Positions 12,018-24,500 of a DNA stretch of 64,000 nucleotides are shown one piece after another. A program made the translations under genes and the position numbers. The stretch is from positions 1 to 64,000 of the forward strand of contig JBBPEB010000022.1 of NCBI GenBank assembly GCA_039096225.1, read 5' to 3'. The notes beneath the pieces are model-generated. The model saw only the letters and a list, made by a program, of their open reading frames with translations. It did no database searches and had not been told where the DNA came from. Positions within the stretch are counted from its first letter, which is position 1. Each line of letters opens with the position of its first letter. The DNA comes from Blastocystis sp. Blastoise. Its lineage: Eukaryota; Sar; Bigyra; Opalinata; Blastocystidae.

Positions 12018-12063
12018 CCGCGGCGCGTCGCCGTTAGGCGGTGCGCCAGCGGCGTTACCCTAG
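12018..12063 (+). other. Helitron A 3'-terminal hairpin and CTAG end
   Basis: CCGC-GGCGCGTCGCC-GTTA-GGCGGTGCGCC-A-GCGG folds into an 11-bp stem with a GTTA loop plus an outer 4-bp stem. CTAG follows after 7 bases. This is the Helitron transposition terminator. B-E have the same loop and outer stem but different paired bases in the inner stem. Confidence 0.92.
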
Positions 12064-12909
12064 TAGTATATAGATATACATAAATGATATATATATATAT
12101 AATATATAATATTATATAAATGATATATAGATATAGATACAAGTAATAGATAATATATATACGATATATAGATGATATATAGATGATATATAGAAGGAAT
12201 AGATTGTAAATAGAATGAATACATGATATATACATGATATATACATGATATATAAATGATATATAAATGATATATAGATAATATATAGATAAAATATAGA
12301 TGATATATATAGAAATTATGTATATAATGTATATAGAATGAATAGATGGTAAAGATAATATATAGAAGAAATAGATAATACATAGAATGAATAGATTGTA
12401 TATAGATAATATATAGAATGAATAGATAATACATAGAATGAATATATGATATATAAATGATATATAGATTATATATAAAATATATATAGATAACATATAT
12501 ATAATATATAGAAATTATGCATATGATGTATATAGAATGAATAGATGATATATAAATGATATATAAATGATATATAAATGGTATATAAATGGTATATGGG
12601 TAATATATATATGACATATAGATATATATATAATATATAGATATTATGCATATGATGTATATAGGATGAATCGAAGGTATATAGATAATACATAGAAAGA
12701 ATAGGTCATATATAGATGATATATAGTAATATATAGTAATATCTAGATATAAATGGTATATATATAGATAATATATAGATGATATATATAGATATTATAT
12801 ATGTGATATATATAGAAGGAATAGATGGTATAAAGATAATATATAGAAGGAATAGATAATACATAGAAGGAATAGATGATATATAGATGATATATAAATG
12901 GTATATATA
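12064..12909. repeat. TATAGATGATATA-type satellite
   Basis: Degenerate short repeats of ATATAGATGATATA with interspersed GAATAGATGATA and GTATATAGAATGAATAG motifs fill this stretch. The long minus-strand open frames through it (Tyr/Ile/Ser) are repeat artefacts. No gene is visible. Confidence 0.8.
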
Positions 12910-13575
12910 TATAATATATATATAAATTATATCATATATTATATATATATGTAAAATGATATAAGGATATATATAAAGATGTAGATGAGTTATATATTGA
13001 TGTAAATGGTCTTTAGATTCATTTGTGATATAATGTTATATATATAATATATATATTCTATATATAGTATATATAGTACTTATATAGAATATATATGTTA
13101 TATAGAATATATAAATAGTACTTATATAGCATATATATATTATATAGAATATATAGTATATATATAACCAATATACATAAAGATATATATAACTTGTATT
13201 ATAAAGATGCGAAATTATTATAACTACGAAGAGATATTATTTTTTTATGTAAAACCATTCTATATACTAGTTATATATATCTTTATGTATATAGGTTATA
13301 TCTATACTATATATACTATATATCATATATATATGTTCCATATAAGTACTATATATACTCTATATAATATATATATTCTATATAAGTATTATAATATAGA
13401 ATATATACTATATATACTATATATAGTACTAATATAGAATATATATATTATATATATAACATTATGTCACAAATACATTCAAAAATCATATACATCAATA
13501 TATAACTCATCTACATCTTTATATATATCCTTATATCCTTTTACATATATATATATTATATATCATATATATACC
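12910..13575. repeat. Long imperfect inverted repeat
   Basis: The left arm (about 12910-13200, 'gatataaggatatatataaagatg...') is matched in reverse complement by the right arm (about 13257-13575, '...catctttatatatatccttatatcc'). The arms also share non-microsatellite words such as TAGATGAGTTATATATTGATG and TATGTATATTGG/CCTATATAC variants. The spacer of about 56 bp holds 'aagatgcgaaattattataactacg'. It could be a hairpin-forming MITE or a palindromic duplication; no target duplication is obvious in this low-complexity DNA. Confidence 0.7.
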
Positions 13576-14660
13576 TGTAATGACAAGAGCTACACTACTG
13601 AGACCCATGAAAGTACCACAAAGAAGGATTACTGATGGAGATAAAGTTAATAGACTTATGTTACCTACTATCATGGTATACTATGATAACAAACGAAGAT
13701 CCTTAGGTATACTGTGACTATTCAAAGCTATTTCATTATTGGTTTTCTATTTACCAAATAACATGAAGAATACTTAATTATTTATATTCATTTTATTAAC
13801 TACTTCTATTATTAAAACGATATAACTATATGAATTTTCATTAAGTATAATATTAGTAACAGCATAATGAATATTGTTGTAGTTAATTTTAGGAAATCTC
13901 TCTCTTATCCTCTTCTTAGCTTAACCTATAGATATGGTCTTAAATTCTGAATGACTCTTTAATAATTCAGAACAAATGTATCATTTAATGGATCAGAGCG
14001 TCAGTTTATATTCTGTTTTTATAAAGACTATATTAATTGTATAAGTAGATTGATCCAATAATGATTGACATTTATTTATGTCAACAGTATATACAATTTT
14101 TGTATTTATTAATAAAGCTTGAATCATATCATTTTCCATATATCTCTTCACAAATATCGTTTTTCTCTTCATCTATATAATCTTCATGTTAAATATAATT
14201 AAAAGAAACTATATTATTATTATCTCTATTATTTAGAGTCTGTAGAAGCTTATCTATATATGATGAATTAGTAATATCAACTGAAGATGTAGACTCTTTA
14301 ATTTTATTAATTAATTCTTCTTCATCTTTTGCTAAATTATCATCTATATCTTGTTCTATATATACTTCCTCTTCTATGTTAAAAAAGTATTTATTTTAGT
14401 AAAACTTTGATTATTCATTTGTTTCATGAATTTTTTTTTCAGATTTTGAGAAGTTTTACATTCTTCTTGTGTTATTGTAATAGAAGTATAATTAGAATTT
14501 ATACTATCATTAGTCTCATTTGTTTGATTATTGATTGAATCTGATATCATATCTTTATAGTAGTCATATGATGATTCTCTTATACTATTATATTTAAATA
14601 ATTCTATATAATCAGCATCATGTTTTGAATATTTCTATAAAAATCTTATGTTAATAATAA
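13576..14660 (-). pseudogene. Decayed minus-strand gene of unknown origin
   Basis: Base composition here is higher than in the flanking satellites. On the minus strand there are coding-like stretches without simple repeats: one of about 80 codons (near 14640-14385) containing DADYIELFKYN and DMISDSINNQTN, and one (near 14375-14195) containing EEELINKIKESTSS and YIDKLLQTLNNRD. They are separated by stops and frame changes. The part at 13580-13800 also contains short open stretches on both strands (MTRATLLRPMKVPQRR on plus). I cannot name the family. Confidence 0.4.
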
Positions 14661-14674
14661 TAGTTACTACATTT

Positions 14675-14951
14675 ATTAATTTAATAATATATATAATATA
14701 TATAATATATATAATATATATAATAATACATAATAATATATAATAATATAAGATATATAAAATAATATATAATAATATATAATAATATATAAAATAATAT
14801 ATAATAATATAAAATTATATATAATAACATACAATAATATATAATAATATAAAATTATATATAATAACATACAATAATATATAATAATATATAATAATAT
14901 ATAATGATATATAATAATACATAGTAATATATAATAATATATATAATAATA
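14675..14951. repeat. ATATAATA microsatellite
   Basis: TATAATAATATA and TATATAATA units run up to the TC of the older Helitron F at 14952. No gene is visible. Confidence 0.85.
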
Positions 14952-14962
14952 TCATTACTATA
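14952..14962 (+). mobile_element. 5' terminus of older Helitron F, split by insertion of B
   Basis: TCATTACTATA preceded by A matches the start of the complete Helitron 5' end at 24851. If B (14963-21547) is removed, it joins 21548 to give TCATTACTATATTGTGAGAA, a close relative of TCATTACTATATATATGAGAA. This indicates that B landed 11 bp inside another Helitron. Confidence 0.65.
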
Positions 14963-15008
14963 CTAGGGTCACGCCGCAGGTCCGGGGCCTAACGGCACCG
15001 GACCGCGG
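14963..15008 (-). other. Helitron B 3'-terminal hairpin and CTAG end
   Basis: On the minus strand: CCGC-GGTCCGGTGCC-GTTA-GGCCCCGGACC-T-GCGG, then CTAG. The inner stem has one T/C mismatch. The same sequence ends copies C, D and E. Confidence 0.9.
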
Positions 15009-15191
15009 CTGCAATGAATAATAAGTGTTTGGTTTTTATACAATTTCTTTCCTTATTATCTATAATATATTATATATTATATATTATATATTATATATTA
15101 TATAATATGTATTATTTATTAAATATTATCTATTAGATGTTACTTATTATATATAATATATTATATATATTATACATTATTTTAATAAAAC

Positions 15192-15261
15192 TTCTTATAC
15201 TCTATATGGAGAGTAACAATCATTTATTGATTGTTATCAGGTTCAATTCCTGATATAAGAA
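15192..15261 (+). ncRNA. tRNA-like cloverleaf, type II (Helitron B)
   Basis: An 8-bp closing stem TTCTTATA/TATAAGAA, arm CTCT-ATATGG-AGAG, anticodon-like arm CAATC-ATTTATT-GATTG and T-arm TCAGG-TTCAATT-CCTGA. Read as a 7-nt loop, the base before the triplet is U and the anticodon is UUA, which would pair with UAA. The stem can extend to 8 bp with a 5-nt loop, so the anticodon reading is uncertain. TACTCTATATGG fits the A-box pattern at 11 of 12 positions and the B box is intact. No T-run lies immediately downstream. Confidence 0.6.
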
Positions 15262-16756
15262 TTAAATAGATTATTTAAATAATATCTGAAAAACTAAAAA
15301 CAAAAAAAAATATATAAATTCTTGTTTGATTCATTATATTTGTTATTTATTTTTTTTTAAATATATTTTGTATTTATAAATAGTTTAGTTACTTTTTTAA
15401 TCATTATGGAATTTCTAAAGCTAATAAATCTCGAAATGGGTCACAATGTGAAGTATTGAAAAATATTTTTATTTTATTAAATTAATTTAAATAGATTAGA
15501 ATAAAGTAGTTTAAACTATTTTTAACCATTTCATAAAACTAAAACAAATTTAACACAACAATATCAACATTTATTTTCACATTAACGACTTAAACACATA
15601 GTTTTAGAATTAATATTAATGAAATCAATCTAAATAGAATTTTTATACATAACAGTATCAACAATATCGCTTTTAGAGAGACTTTACCATTTCGATATCC
15701 ACTGTATCAAAATCGTTTTAGACATAACTTTCACACAGTATAGATCTCATTGTATTATTTATTAATTATAGTTTAATGTCTTGAATCTCTGACCTCATGA
15801 CGCTTTTTAATACATTTTGAAAAATTGACACACTTATAGTTAATTTAAAACTCTAATATTTAAACACTATACTCAACATAACTCTATCAATACATTAGTT
15901 ACCATTTTAACACTCTTTATAAACATTTTACATTTGGTCATACACTTTTTCAAGAGTATTTTTGTCACTTCTTTTAATATAATTTAGACTATAGTTCATA
16001 GTTTGATAAATAAAATGTTTTATATTGAATCTCGTCCGTTGAGTAACTTATTTCTACATTTAAAAAAATAAACCCCTTTAAACTTGTTTTTAAAAGTCAA
16101 AATTTTCATAGTATAATAAAAACACAATTTTAAACAAAGAAGCTAACTCTTTAAAATTTCTAGACAACTCAAACACATTGTTAATTAACTTTTCAAAAAT
16201 GAAATTCTCTTAATTTTTAATATGTTGTAGAATTTAGCTTAGTGTATATTAAATCATTTTTTAGAATTTCGAATCTCTTAGTTTAAGAACCCCTTTTTAC
16301 AATTTTTTAAATTTTACAACCTTAAACTTACTTTTATGACTTTATATTTACACAATAATATATATATGCAAGATGAATTAGTGGAGAAAAACAAAACTTA
16401 AATATCTCAATCATTGACAGTATTAAATCAGTTATACTATATAAAGTTAAAAGTGGACAATAGATATTTTAAATTAAATTGAATCCAAACATTTAAAAAC
16501 TTGACACTATTTAATATATTAAGTAATTGAAGAATTATCTTAATAGTCGACACAATTTAAATAAAAAAAAAAAAAAAGAAAAAGAACAAAACAAAAATAG
16601 AACAAAAGAAAACATTTAAATATAGAATAGCTAAAACGATAACAACAGCATAAATAAATAAATAATATAAAGAAAGCAGATAATAGAAAGCTATTAAATG
16701 TGAAAAATAATAATAATAATAAGCAAAAGAAAAAGAAAAAGAACTAAAAAAAAAAA

Positions 16757-18119
16757 ATCTAAACATAACCATAACACTAAGAGAACCTATATAGATAAAA
16801 GATATATATATATATAATAAGAGATAGTATAATAAATATATCTAACATATATATATATACCTTCAGTATTAAAAACTATTCACACCATCACTATATAGAT
16901 ATAAGATATAGATATATTAAAAGAAATATTATAAATATTTGTTATATATATATATATATATATATACCTTTAGATACATTTTTATTATTAAAATGAAAGC
17001 TAACATTAGGGTGATAAGATCCCCTATTAGAAAAGACACCTATATATAATATAATAAATGATAAAATATATATAAACAATAAATATATATATATACCTTC
17101 TAAAGAAGGAACAGAGGAAACACCATGATATCTTAACTGACTTGAAGAACCTATATATAATGAAAAGATAATTAATAAATCAAAAAAAAAAGAAAGGAAG
17201 AAATAAGAATATACCTGTATCATTATTACCATTAATCCAAGACTCCATAAGAAAAGAACGACCTATATAAGATAAAAATAATAATAAACTAAATTAAATT
17301 TAAAAAGTAGACATACCTTCATCATTAATACGTTCAGCAACTACAACCACAACAGTAGAATAACCTATAAAGAAACAGTAATAGACAAATAATAAATAAA
17401 AAAAAATAATAATAAATGAATGACAATATATATATACCTTTAATATCATATGAGCAGTCTACCTGATCACCAACAACATCCATAGCAACATTTACATCAA
17501 TAAAACAAACCTATATATATAAAAGTAAAAAAAGAAAAATAAATGAATGACAACATACCTTCAACACCACACAGACATCTATTATCAACATCACTGTTAA
17601 CATGTACAACAACTGAAGAACCTATATATATAGAAATAATAAAAAAATAATAATAAAATATAAAAAAAAAAAAATAAATGATTGGTAACATACCATCTAT
17701 AAAGCAAGAAGAACCTACATCAACACCGATATCACTATTGGAATCACTTACAATAACAGAAGAACCTATATATAAAGAAAAGTTAAAAAAATAAAAACAA
17801 ATCATTGACAACATACCTTCACAGTTAGCATAACAGGCAACACCACCACCTCTGTATGATACAAATAACATAGAACAACCTAAAATAATATAATAAATAA
17901 TTAATAAAAAAAGAAATGGAAAATATATACCTTTAAGACCATCAGAGCAAGTACCACCAAGACTAAGAACATACATAACTGGATTCTATTGAGTAGAAGA
18001 ACCTAAATATGAATACTAATAACAAATAGATACAATATACCTGATTTTCTTTGAAATATAAATTATTTTTTATTTCCAGACCTCCACCTTGAAGCAATTT
18101 TGTTGTTCTTAGACATCAT
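16757..18119 (-). pseudogene. Broken Rep/Hel 5' exon series (Helitron B)
   Basis: Homologous to exons 1-11 of the autonomous gene in copy A: ATG at 18119, then short exons bounded by TATAG|GTTCTTCT and AAG|GTATGT. Exon 1 has a stop (GNKK-stop) and exon 2 reads SSTQ-stop-NPV with TAG at the codon that is CAG in copy A. The series ends at GGTTCTCTTAGTG (16787) with no downstream Rep exons. All introns seen in C are retained. Confidence 0.75.
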
Positions 18120-18891
18120 AATTAATAATTTAATATATAAATGAGTATTAGATTATGTATTTAACAATCCTATTTCATTTGAATTAATAAATATAATAGG
18201 GTCTATTTTTAAAATATGCTTCTTAAAACATAATAGAAATCAAAAATAGCCTTAATTTTTCATTGATTTTATTACAAAAGTAATAATTGGGTCATTCTGG
18301 TTTAAAATCATTTTGGGTACCCAAAAAACATAGTTCTTTACTCTTTTTTAAATATTTTATTGTATTGATTGACTTAGTGTGTTTTATTTATTTATTTAAA
18401 GTTATTTAACTTAGTATTATATTTATCTATTTATATACTAATTTATTTATTTAAAATAATACACTTCTTTATAGGATTCTCTTGTATTTGCCTTGGTTGT
18501 CATGGTTAGTGGTTCTTGAAGTGGTCCTGGTTAAATGAAATGGTTTATTTAGTGTCAGGTATATAAATATATATATTTTTTATAATATTTCATTTTTAAT
18601 TCATTTGTTTCTTTAATTGTTTCTTTTTTTATTATCTTTTTGGTTTATATTTTCTTTATATATAATTAATCAATAGATTATTAGTTATTTTTATTCTATA
18701 GGGAAGAAAATGTAACTGATGTGTGTGTTATACTCTTCGTTTTTTCATGTCTTTCTTTTAAATCTGTGGTTTCAGGTTGATTTATATGTATATATTTATA
18801 TTTTATTTATTATTTTTGTTATTTATTGTTTCTTTATTTATTTATATTTTATTTATTAAATTTATTTTATTTATTTATTTATTTATTTATT

Positions 18892-18934
<43 letters not shown>

Positions 18935-19084
18935 TTATATTTATTATATTTATATGTTTATTTATTTATTATTATTTATTTATTTTATATGTTTATTTAT
19001 TTATTTTTAATATTTATTTATGTATTTATTAATTATTTATATTATCTTTTTTATATGTTTTCTATTTTATATAGGTTTAAAATC

Positions 19085-19455
19085 TTCTTATTCTTTTTTT
19101 CTTCTTTCTTCTTCCTTCTTACTTCTTTCTCATTCTTTCTACTTCCTATTTCCTTCTTCATTCCTTCTTCCTTCTTCCTATTTCCTTCTCCATTCATGCT
19201 TCCTTCTTCCTATTTCATTCTTCATTCATGCTTCCTACTTCCTACTTCCTACTTCCTTCTTCCTTCTTCCTCATCTTTGATTCTTCTTACTTACTTCTTC
19301 TTCATTCTGGATTCTTCCTTCTTCCTCATCCTTCCTTATTCTTACTTCTTCTTACTTCCTTCTTTCTCATCCTTCTTCCTCATCCTTCCTTATTCTTACT
19401 TCTTCTTCCTAATCCTTCCTACTTCCTTCTTCCTCATCCTTCCACTTCATTTCCT
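19085..19455 (+). repeat. Polypyrimidine tract (Helitron B)
   Basis: TTCTTCCTTCTTCCTCATCC-type units, the reverse complement of the purine tract in A, C and E. It is preceded by the TTTA tract (about 18800-19030) and an ATATAG|GTTTAAAATC junction. Open frames in it are artefacts. Confidence 0.85.
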
Positions 19456-19512
19456 TCTTATTATATATATATAAATATATATATTTGATTATTATTATTA
19501 TTTATAAACTCC

Positions 19513-19578
19513 TTTTATGCTCTAGAAGGAGAGAAACAATCATATAGATTGTTTTCAGGTTCAATTCCTGACATAAAG
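19513..19578 (+). ncRNA. tRNA-like cloverleaf, type I (Helitron B)
   Basis: Closing stem TTTTATG/CATAAAG, CTCT/AGAG arm, AAACAATC-ATATA-GATTGTTT arm and T-arm TCAGG-TTCAATT-CCTGA. A box TGCTCTAGAAGG and B box GGTTCAATTCC are present. A run of seven T follows shortly (TTATTTTTTTATTTTTT), a good Pol III terminator. Confidence 0.65.
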
Positions 19579-19611
19579 TGTTATTTTTTTATTTTTTAAT
19601 ATTTTATTCAC

Positions 19612-19668
<57 letters not shown>

Positions 19669-21547
19669 TCTTTTTTAAATTTATTTTAAACCATTTTAAT
19701 TTATACTTTTCAATTTTGATCTTAAACATATATATCTAACTTTTTATAGCTTTTTTAGACTTCCTCTTCTTAACAACAGTCACAATGAGAACAAATCTAT
19801 TTATACTCAAACAAATAAATTATCTCTAAACTGTTTGAATCAATCAATATAGACGTGTCTGACATAATTTATCAATTTAAACTCAATTTTAATAATTAAA
19901 AGTAAACAAACCAAACACACATGTCGACTTTAAAACGTTAAACTCAGTATTAATAATTTATTTTTATAGAGTAAACACGAAACATTGATTTATACAAAAA
20001 GGAATGGAAACAATCAACTCTTGATACAACTTTACCATTTGGCAAAACACTCATCCACAATATTTTCTAAAGTACTTTTCATAAAGTGTTTATATACACA
20101 TGCTATCTATAAAATGAAAGTCAACTTCTTGAATCTCTTTGTTTAAGACACTACTTAATACATTTTGACAAATAGACAACCTTTAACTTATTATATAAAG
20201 CTAATATTTTAAAATTAAACTTGATTTAGACCTATGAACACATTAGTCAACACTTTAGACTTTTTAAAGACACTTTACCATTTGGTCATACACTTTGATC
20301 AAAATATTTTTGTCCCTCCTTTTAATATAATATAGGTTATACACTCTAGTTTAATGACTAAAAGCTCTTATTTTGAATCTCGTCCTCTAAGTCACTCATT
20401 TTTACATTTTCTAAAAATTAAGACCCTTAGAGTTGATTTTTTAAGTTAATTTTTCTACAGTGTTCCAAAAACACGATTTTGCTCAAACTGAAGTAAAAAT
20501 AAATTTTAAATAATAGTCACAACACCTCACACATCCATTCTTTAAAAATTATTTTAACTGTACTTTTGATATGTTGTAGAGCTACTATAGCTGTACACTA
20601 ATTAATATCTCTAAATTTTTTATTCATAGTTTAAGACTATGTTTTACACATTCTTTTAAATTTGACAACCTTAAACTATTTATTTAAAGCTCTTATTCAT
20701 AAAATAGACTTGATACATGATTCTAAACACATATATAAACCCTTTTACTTTTTAAGACACATTTTGTCATTTGGTCATACACTTTGACCTTCATAATTTT
20801 GACTCTCCTTTTAATATAGAATAGAGTTATAAGTCTAATTTACTAAATAAAAGTCATAATATTGAATCTCTCACTCTAAGACCACTTAATTCACATTTTT
20901 CAAAATTGTCACTTTTAAACTCGTTATTTTAAAACTCTGTTTTAACTATAGTAGTTTGATGACCTATTGATTACTATGCTACAATATTAGTCCATTATAA
21001 GAAGATCGAAGAAAAATATCGATCACTCAAAAATCGTCCTCAGGAGCTCAAAATCGCTACACCTAGGTTTTTGGACCTCCTGAATCAGAATATCATGTCA
21101 AATTGAGAATCTAAATTTGACCGTTAAGGCCTCACGTGTTCAATATGAAAAAGTATTAAAAAATAGATAAATATAAAGAATAAACACGGATAACGTATAT
21201 TGTGGGATTGAGAAAAAATCAAGTTTACCCCATGTTTATTTTTCAATTGTCTGGTCAACAATTTTTATCGGGGTCACCCCAAAGAGCCAATCAAAAACGA
21301 CTCAAAAATCATGTTTTCTGTTTTTTTATTAATAACTTTTTAATTATAAACAATATCGCTTATCCAAATATACGGTGCAAAACTACACGTTATATCGTAT
21401 TGAACTGTGTTTCAACCAAAAGTTAACTCCCCGTAAGTTTAGAGGAGTTGCGGCGACAAACTATAGTATACATTAGCCAATCAAATGGTTTTTCTAAAAA
21501 CTGACCAATGGGAATTTTTTTGCCTATTTGCTTTATAATAGTAATGA

Positions 21548-24500
21548 TTGTGAGAAATATGATTAGCAGTGTTTGGGAAATATATTAGTAAATGTTTTAA
21601 TGTATTTTATACATAAAGAGTATACGATAAATGATGACTACGATTCTATATTGTTCCTAAAGTAGTTGAATGTTTTTATTTTGTTCTTTCACTTCTCAAT
21701 TCTGTAAAACCCTCCTATATATCAGAAATATTTAATTATTGTGTTTTTTTAGTTGACAAACTGGAAATGTTCTTGAATGTTGTTGACATTTTTTAAACGT
21801 TTTCATGATAGATGAGAATATTTCGTTTATCATAATATAATATACTTGTATATTACTTAAATAACAAATATTTATTTTATTTTGTAAACCACTTACAAAT
21901 AGTTTTTTCTTATGAATGTCAACATTTCTCATTTACACAAAGTATAGAAACCTTTGTTTCATTTATTTTTTATATATTGTTTTATCACCTTTAATATATT
22001 CTATACTTAAATCATTTTGTAATAAATAATTATTGTCAATAGAGATAAAATATTGTTTTAAATATGCCAAAAAAAACTTTTTTAAATACCTCTAATAAAC
22101 CGTCAGTCACATGTTGAACTATTTTAATATTCTAGTTAGAAATGAAACAACATAGAGATTTATAATAACAAAACAAAAAGATTTTGTGATATATTGTATA
22201 TTGTTTTCTGAAGAAAATTGCAAAATGGTTAAATTCAATAATAGCTAAGATTAATACTTTATTAATATCCTTAATTTAGTTCATGTAGCGTACGGTGTCT
22301 CACACACTTTCACTATTATTGACTTTGTTATTAACTTTTATAAAATAAAAATTACATCATAAAATCCAGAACACAATTCTGAAAATGACTGTTAAAGAAA
22401 TTTTTCAAAAACTCTAAATTTCTGGCTAAAAAACGGAAAAAACCATTTTCGCACAAAATTTTAACCAAAATTATTGGATTATTTTTATTTTATCCAATAT
22501 TTTTCATTTTTATAAAAACACTTATTTTTCGTTTTTCATTTTTTATTGTTTTCTTATTTTTCCTATATCACTTCACATACTCTATATTTATTTTTATAAA
22601 ATTGACTTTTATTGACGGGTTAGTCTTATAAATAGTTTTGACGGGTAAATTTGTTTATATTTACAACTTGACAACATATCAATACACACATCACTAACTA
22701 TAAACTCTAAAATGGTTTCAGTTGTTATGATACTGACCTCAACTACTCTGAAACCACAATAATTCCTTTAAATAACAACAAAAGTCAAACTGATATCCGA
22801 CACATTCCTTCTTTATAAACTTATTTGAGCTTTAATGTATTTATTTAACTCTGTATCCGTCATAAATATGTTTTATATTTTAATAATATGTTTTAATAAG
22901 AAAATATTTGATAATAGAAATTTTGATGTTTTGATAGTATAGTTTGTTATTCGTCTTTCTCCTTGAGTTTTGGGTATTTTTTAAAAATAAAAGTATAATT
23001 ATAATTAAGATAAGCTATTGCAGATACATATTTTTTATTTTATCTAAATATTTAATATTGACTGAGAAACATTCATTTATATGAAAAACATAAAAATGAA
23101 AATTTTCAAAAAAAGGGTATAGTTTGTTATTGTGATTTCTCAATCAATTCTTAATAAGATAAAAAAGTTAGAACATATTTAGAAACTAGACATGTCATAG
23201 CAGATACATATTTTTCATTTTTTTAATTAATTGAAAACTCAGGTGACAAGAGTCAATAGTTGAACTCAATAAAAAATGACTTTCAAAAAATTTTCTTAAA
23301 AAGTTTTCATTTGTTTTTTGTTTATATTTTCATCATTAACAATTTTATTTGATATTTGACTTTATATTTAAAAACTACATACCAAAATAAACATATTTTA
23401 CAATTTTATTTTGTTTTTAAAAGACTTTAACAACAGATCACCAGACAATGTTAACTCAATAAACTCTTAAAACGTTTTAATACGTGTTTAGAACCACTCA
23501 TAGACACTGTACGTGACTTATTTGAAAAAGTTAAGACAACATGTTGAACTGATACTGACAATGTTTGTTCTAAAAAGTTCATTATGAGTCTTTATGAGTT
23601 GTATATGTCATAAATAAACTTAAAATAAATAAATTTGTTTTTAATTGTCTTTAATTAGTGAAATAAGTCGTTTAAAAAGAAGAAAGCATTTTGGATACTA
23701 TAGTTTATTTTGACAATTTCTCCATCAATATTAATTTAAATAAAATAAATAAATCTTATTTATAAACTAGACAACCTATAGTTTATATATTTATAAAAAT
23801 ATTATCAAAATATAAAATAACTTTTGAGATAAAAAATTATATATACAAAACATAAAAAAATTAATTTTTGAAAAAAGGGTATACTTTATAACATTAATTT
23901 CTCAGTCAATATTTAATTATTTTATATAATTTTAACAAATAAATATAGAGAATAAAATATATTAATTATATTATTTTTAATATTTGAAATTAATAAAAAA
24001 ATGAGTTCAGTAGAGTCAATAGTGTAACATGTTAAAAAACTGAAAATTGAAAAATCATTTTTCTAAAAATTTTCCAAAAGTTGACAAATCAAATTCATAT
24101 TTGACAATTAATTTTTACATTTTTGAAAACTAGACCTTATATGTATTGCATATCTCAAAAAAATAGTCAAAAATAAGTTAGACGAGTGTATGAGTATATG
24201 CACATGTTGACTCATAATTTTGAAAAAAGTAGTTAAATATGTCCTAAACCACATATCAAAGCAATTCTATAAATATTATCACTTTATAATGAGTTTAAAG
24301 GGTAAAATAATTTTGAATTGTCTGTTTGACTGTCTTAAGTGAAGAGATTCAATACACTTTTTGTAAAAATGAGTATTAGAGTGTTTAATGTTTATAATAA
24401 TAAAAGAATTGTTTGAAATAAAGGTGGTTATGTGTTTGACCAAAATGTTAAAATGAGTCTATTTTTAAAAAATGGTTAGAATAAGAAAGTATTGAGTGTT

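Larger units (their letters stand above)
1..12063 (+). mobile_element. Helitron A, autonomous rolling-circle transposon
   Basis: The left end matches the inner part of the 5' terminus seen complete in copy C (24851, TCATTACTATATATATGAG), so about 14 bases, including the 5' TC, lie outside the window. The right end is a GC-rich hairpin (12018-12052) followed by CTAG at 12060-12063 and then a T, the standard Helitron 3' end and insertion context. In order it carries: 5' subterminal hairpins, diverged 'gagattcaa...gtgtatgaccaaatg' modules, an antisense tRNA-like cloverleaf, a polypurine tract, an AAATA tract, an antisense exon unit, a GGGTACCC palindrome and a 15-exon Rep/Hel gene. It is the only copy here with the transposase. 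Its 3' hairpin arms differ from those of B-E, so it is a relative of them and perhaps not their exact master element. Confidence 0.93.
14963..21547 (-). mobile_element. Helitron B, non-autonomous, inserted into F
   Basis: On the minus strand it starts TCATTACTATTATAAAGCA (21547) and ends with hairpin 15008-14974 and CTAG at 14966-14963. It is flanked by A at 21548 and T at 14962 in that orientation, an exact A|T insertion. In element order: subterminal hairpins and diverged modules (21530-19600), type I tRNA-like (19513-19578), pyrimidine tract, TTTA tract, antisense exon a at 18475-18558 (with stops), GGGTACCC palindrome at 18311, broken Rep/Hel exon series, a 1.3-kb tail and type II tRNA-like (15192-15261). 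It has no Rep or helicase domain. It is very similar to C. Confidence 0.9.

Noticed and set aside
12060-12693. Tyr/Ile/Ser-rich minus-strand ORFs of up to 185 aa
   Set aside because: They lie in TATAGATGATA satellite and have no protein-like composition.
13580-13714. 44-codon plus-strand ORF MTRATLLRPMKVPQRR...
   Set aside because: Short, without homology I recognise, and the minus strand is equally open there; kept only as part of the pseudogene region.
22131-22135. CTAGT as a possible 3' end of Helitron F
   Set aside because: No GC-rich hairpin precedes it.
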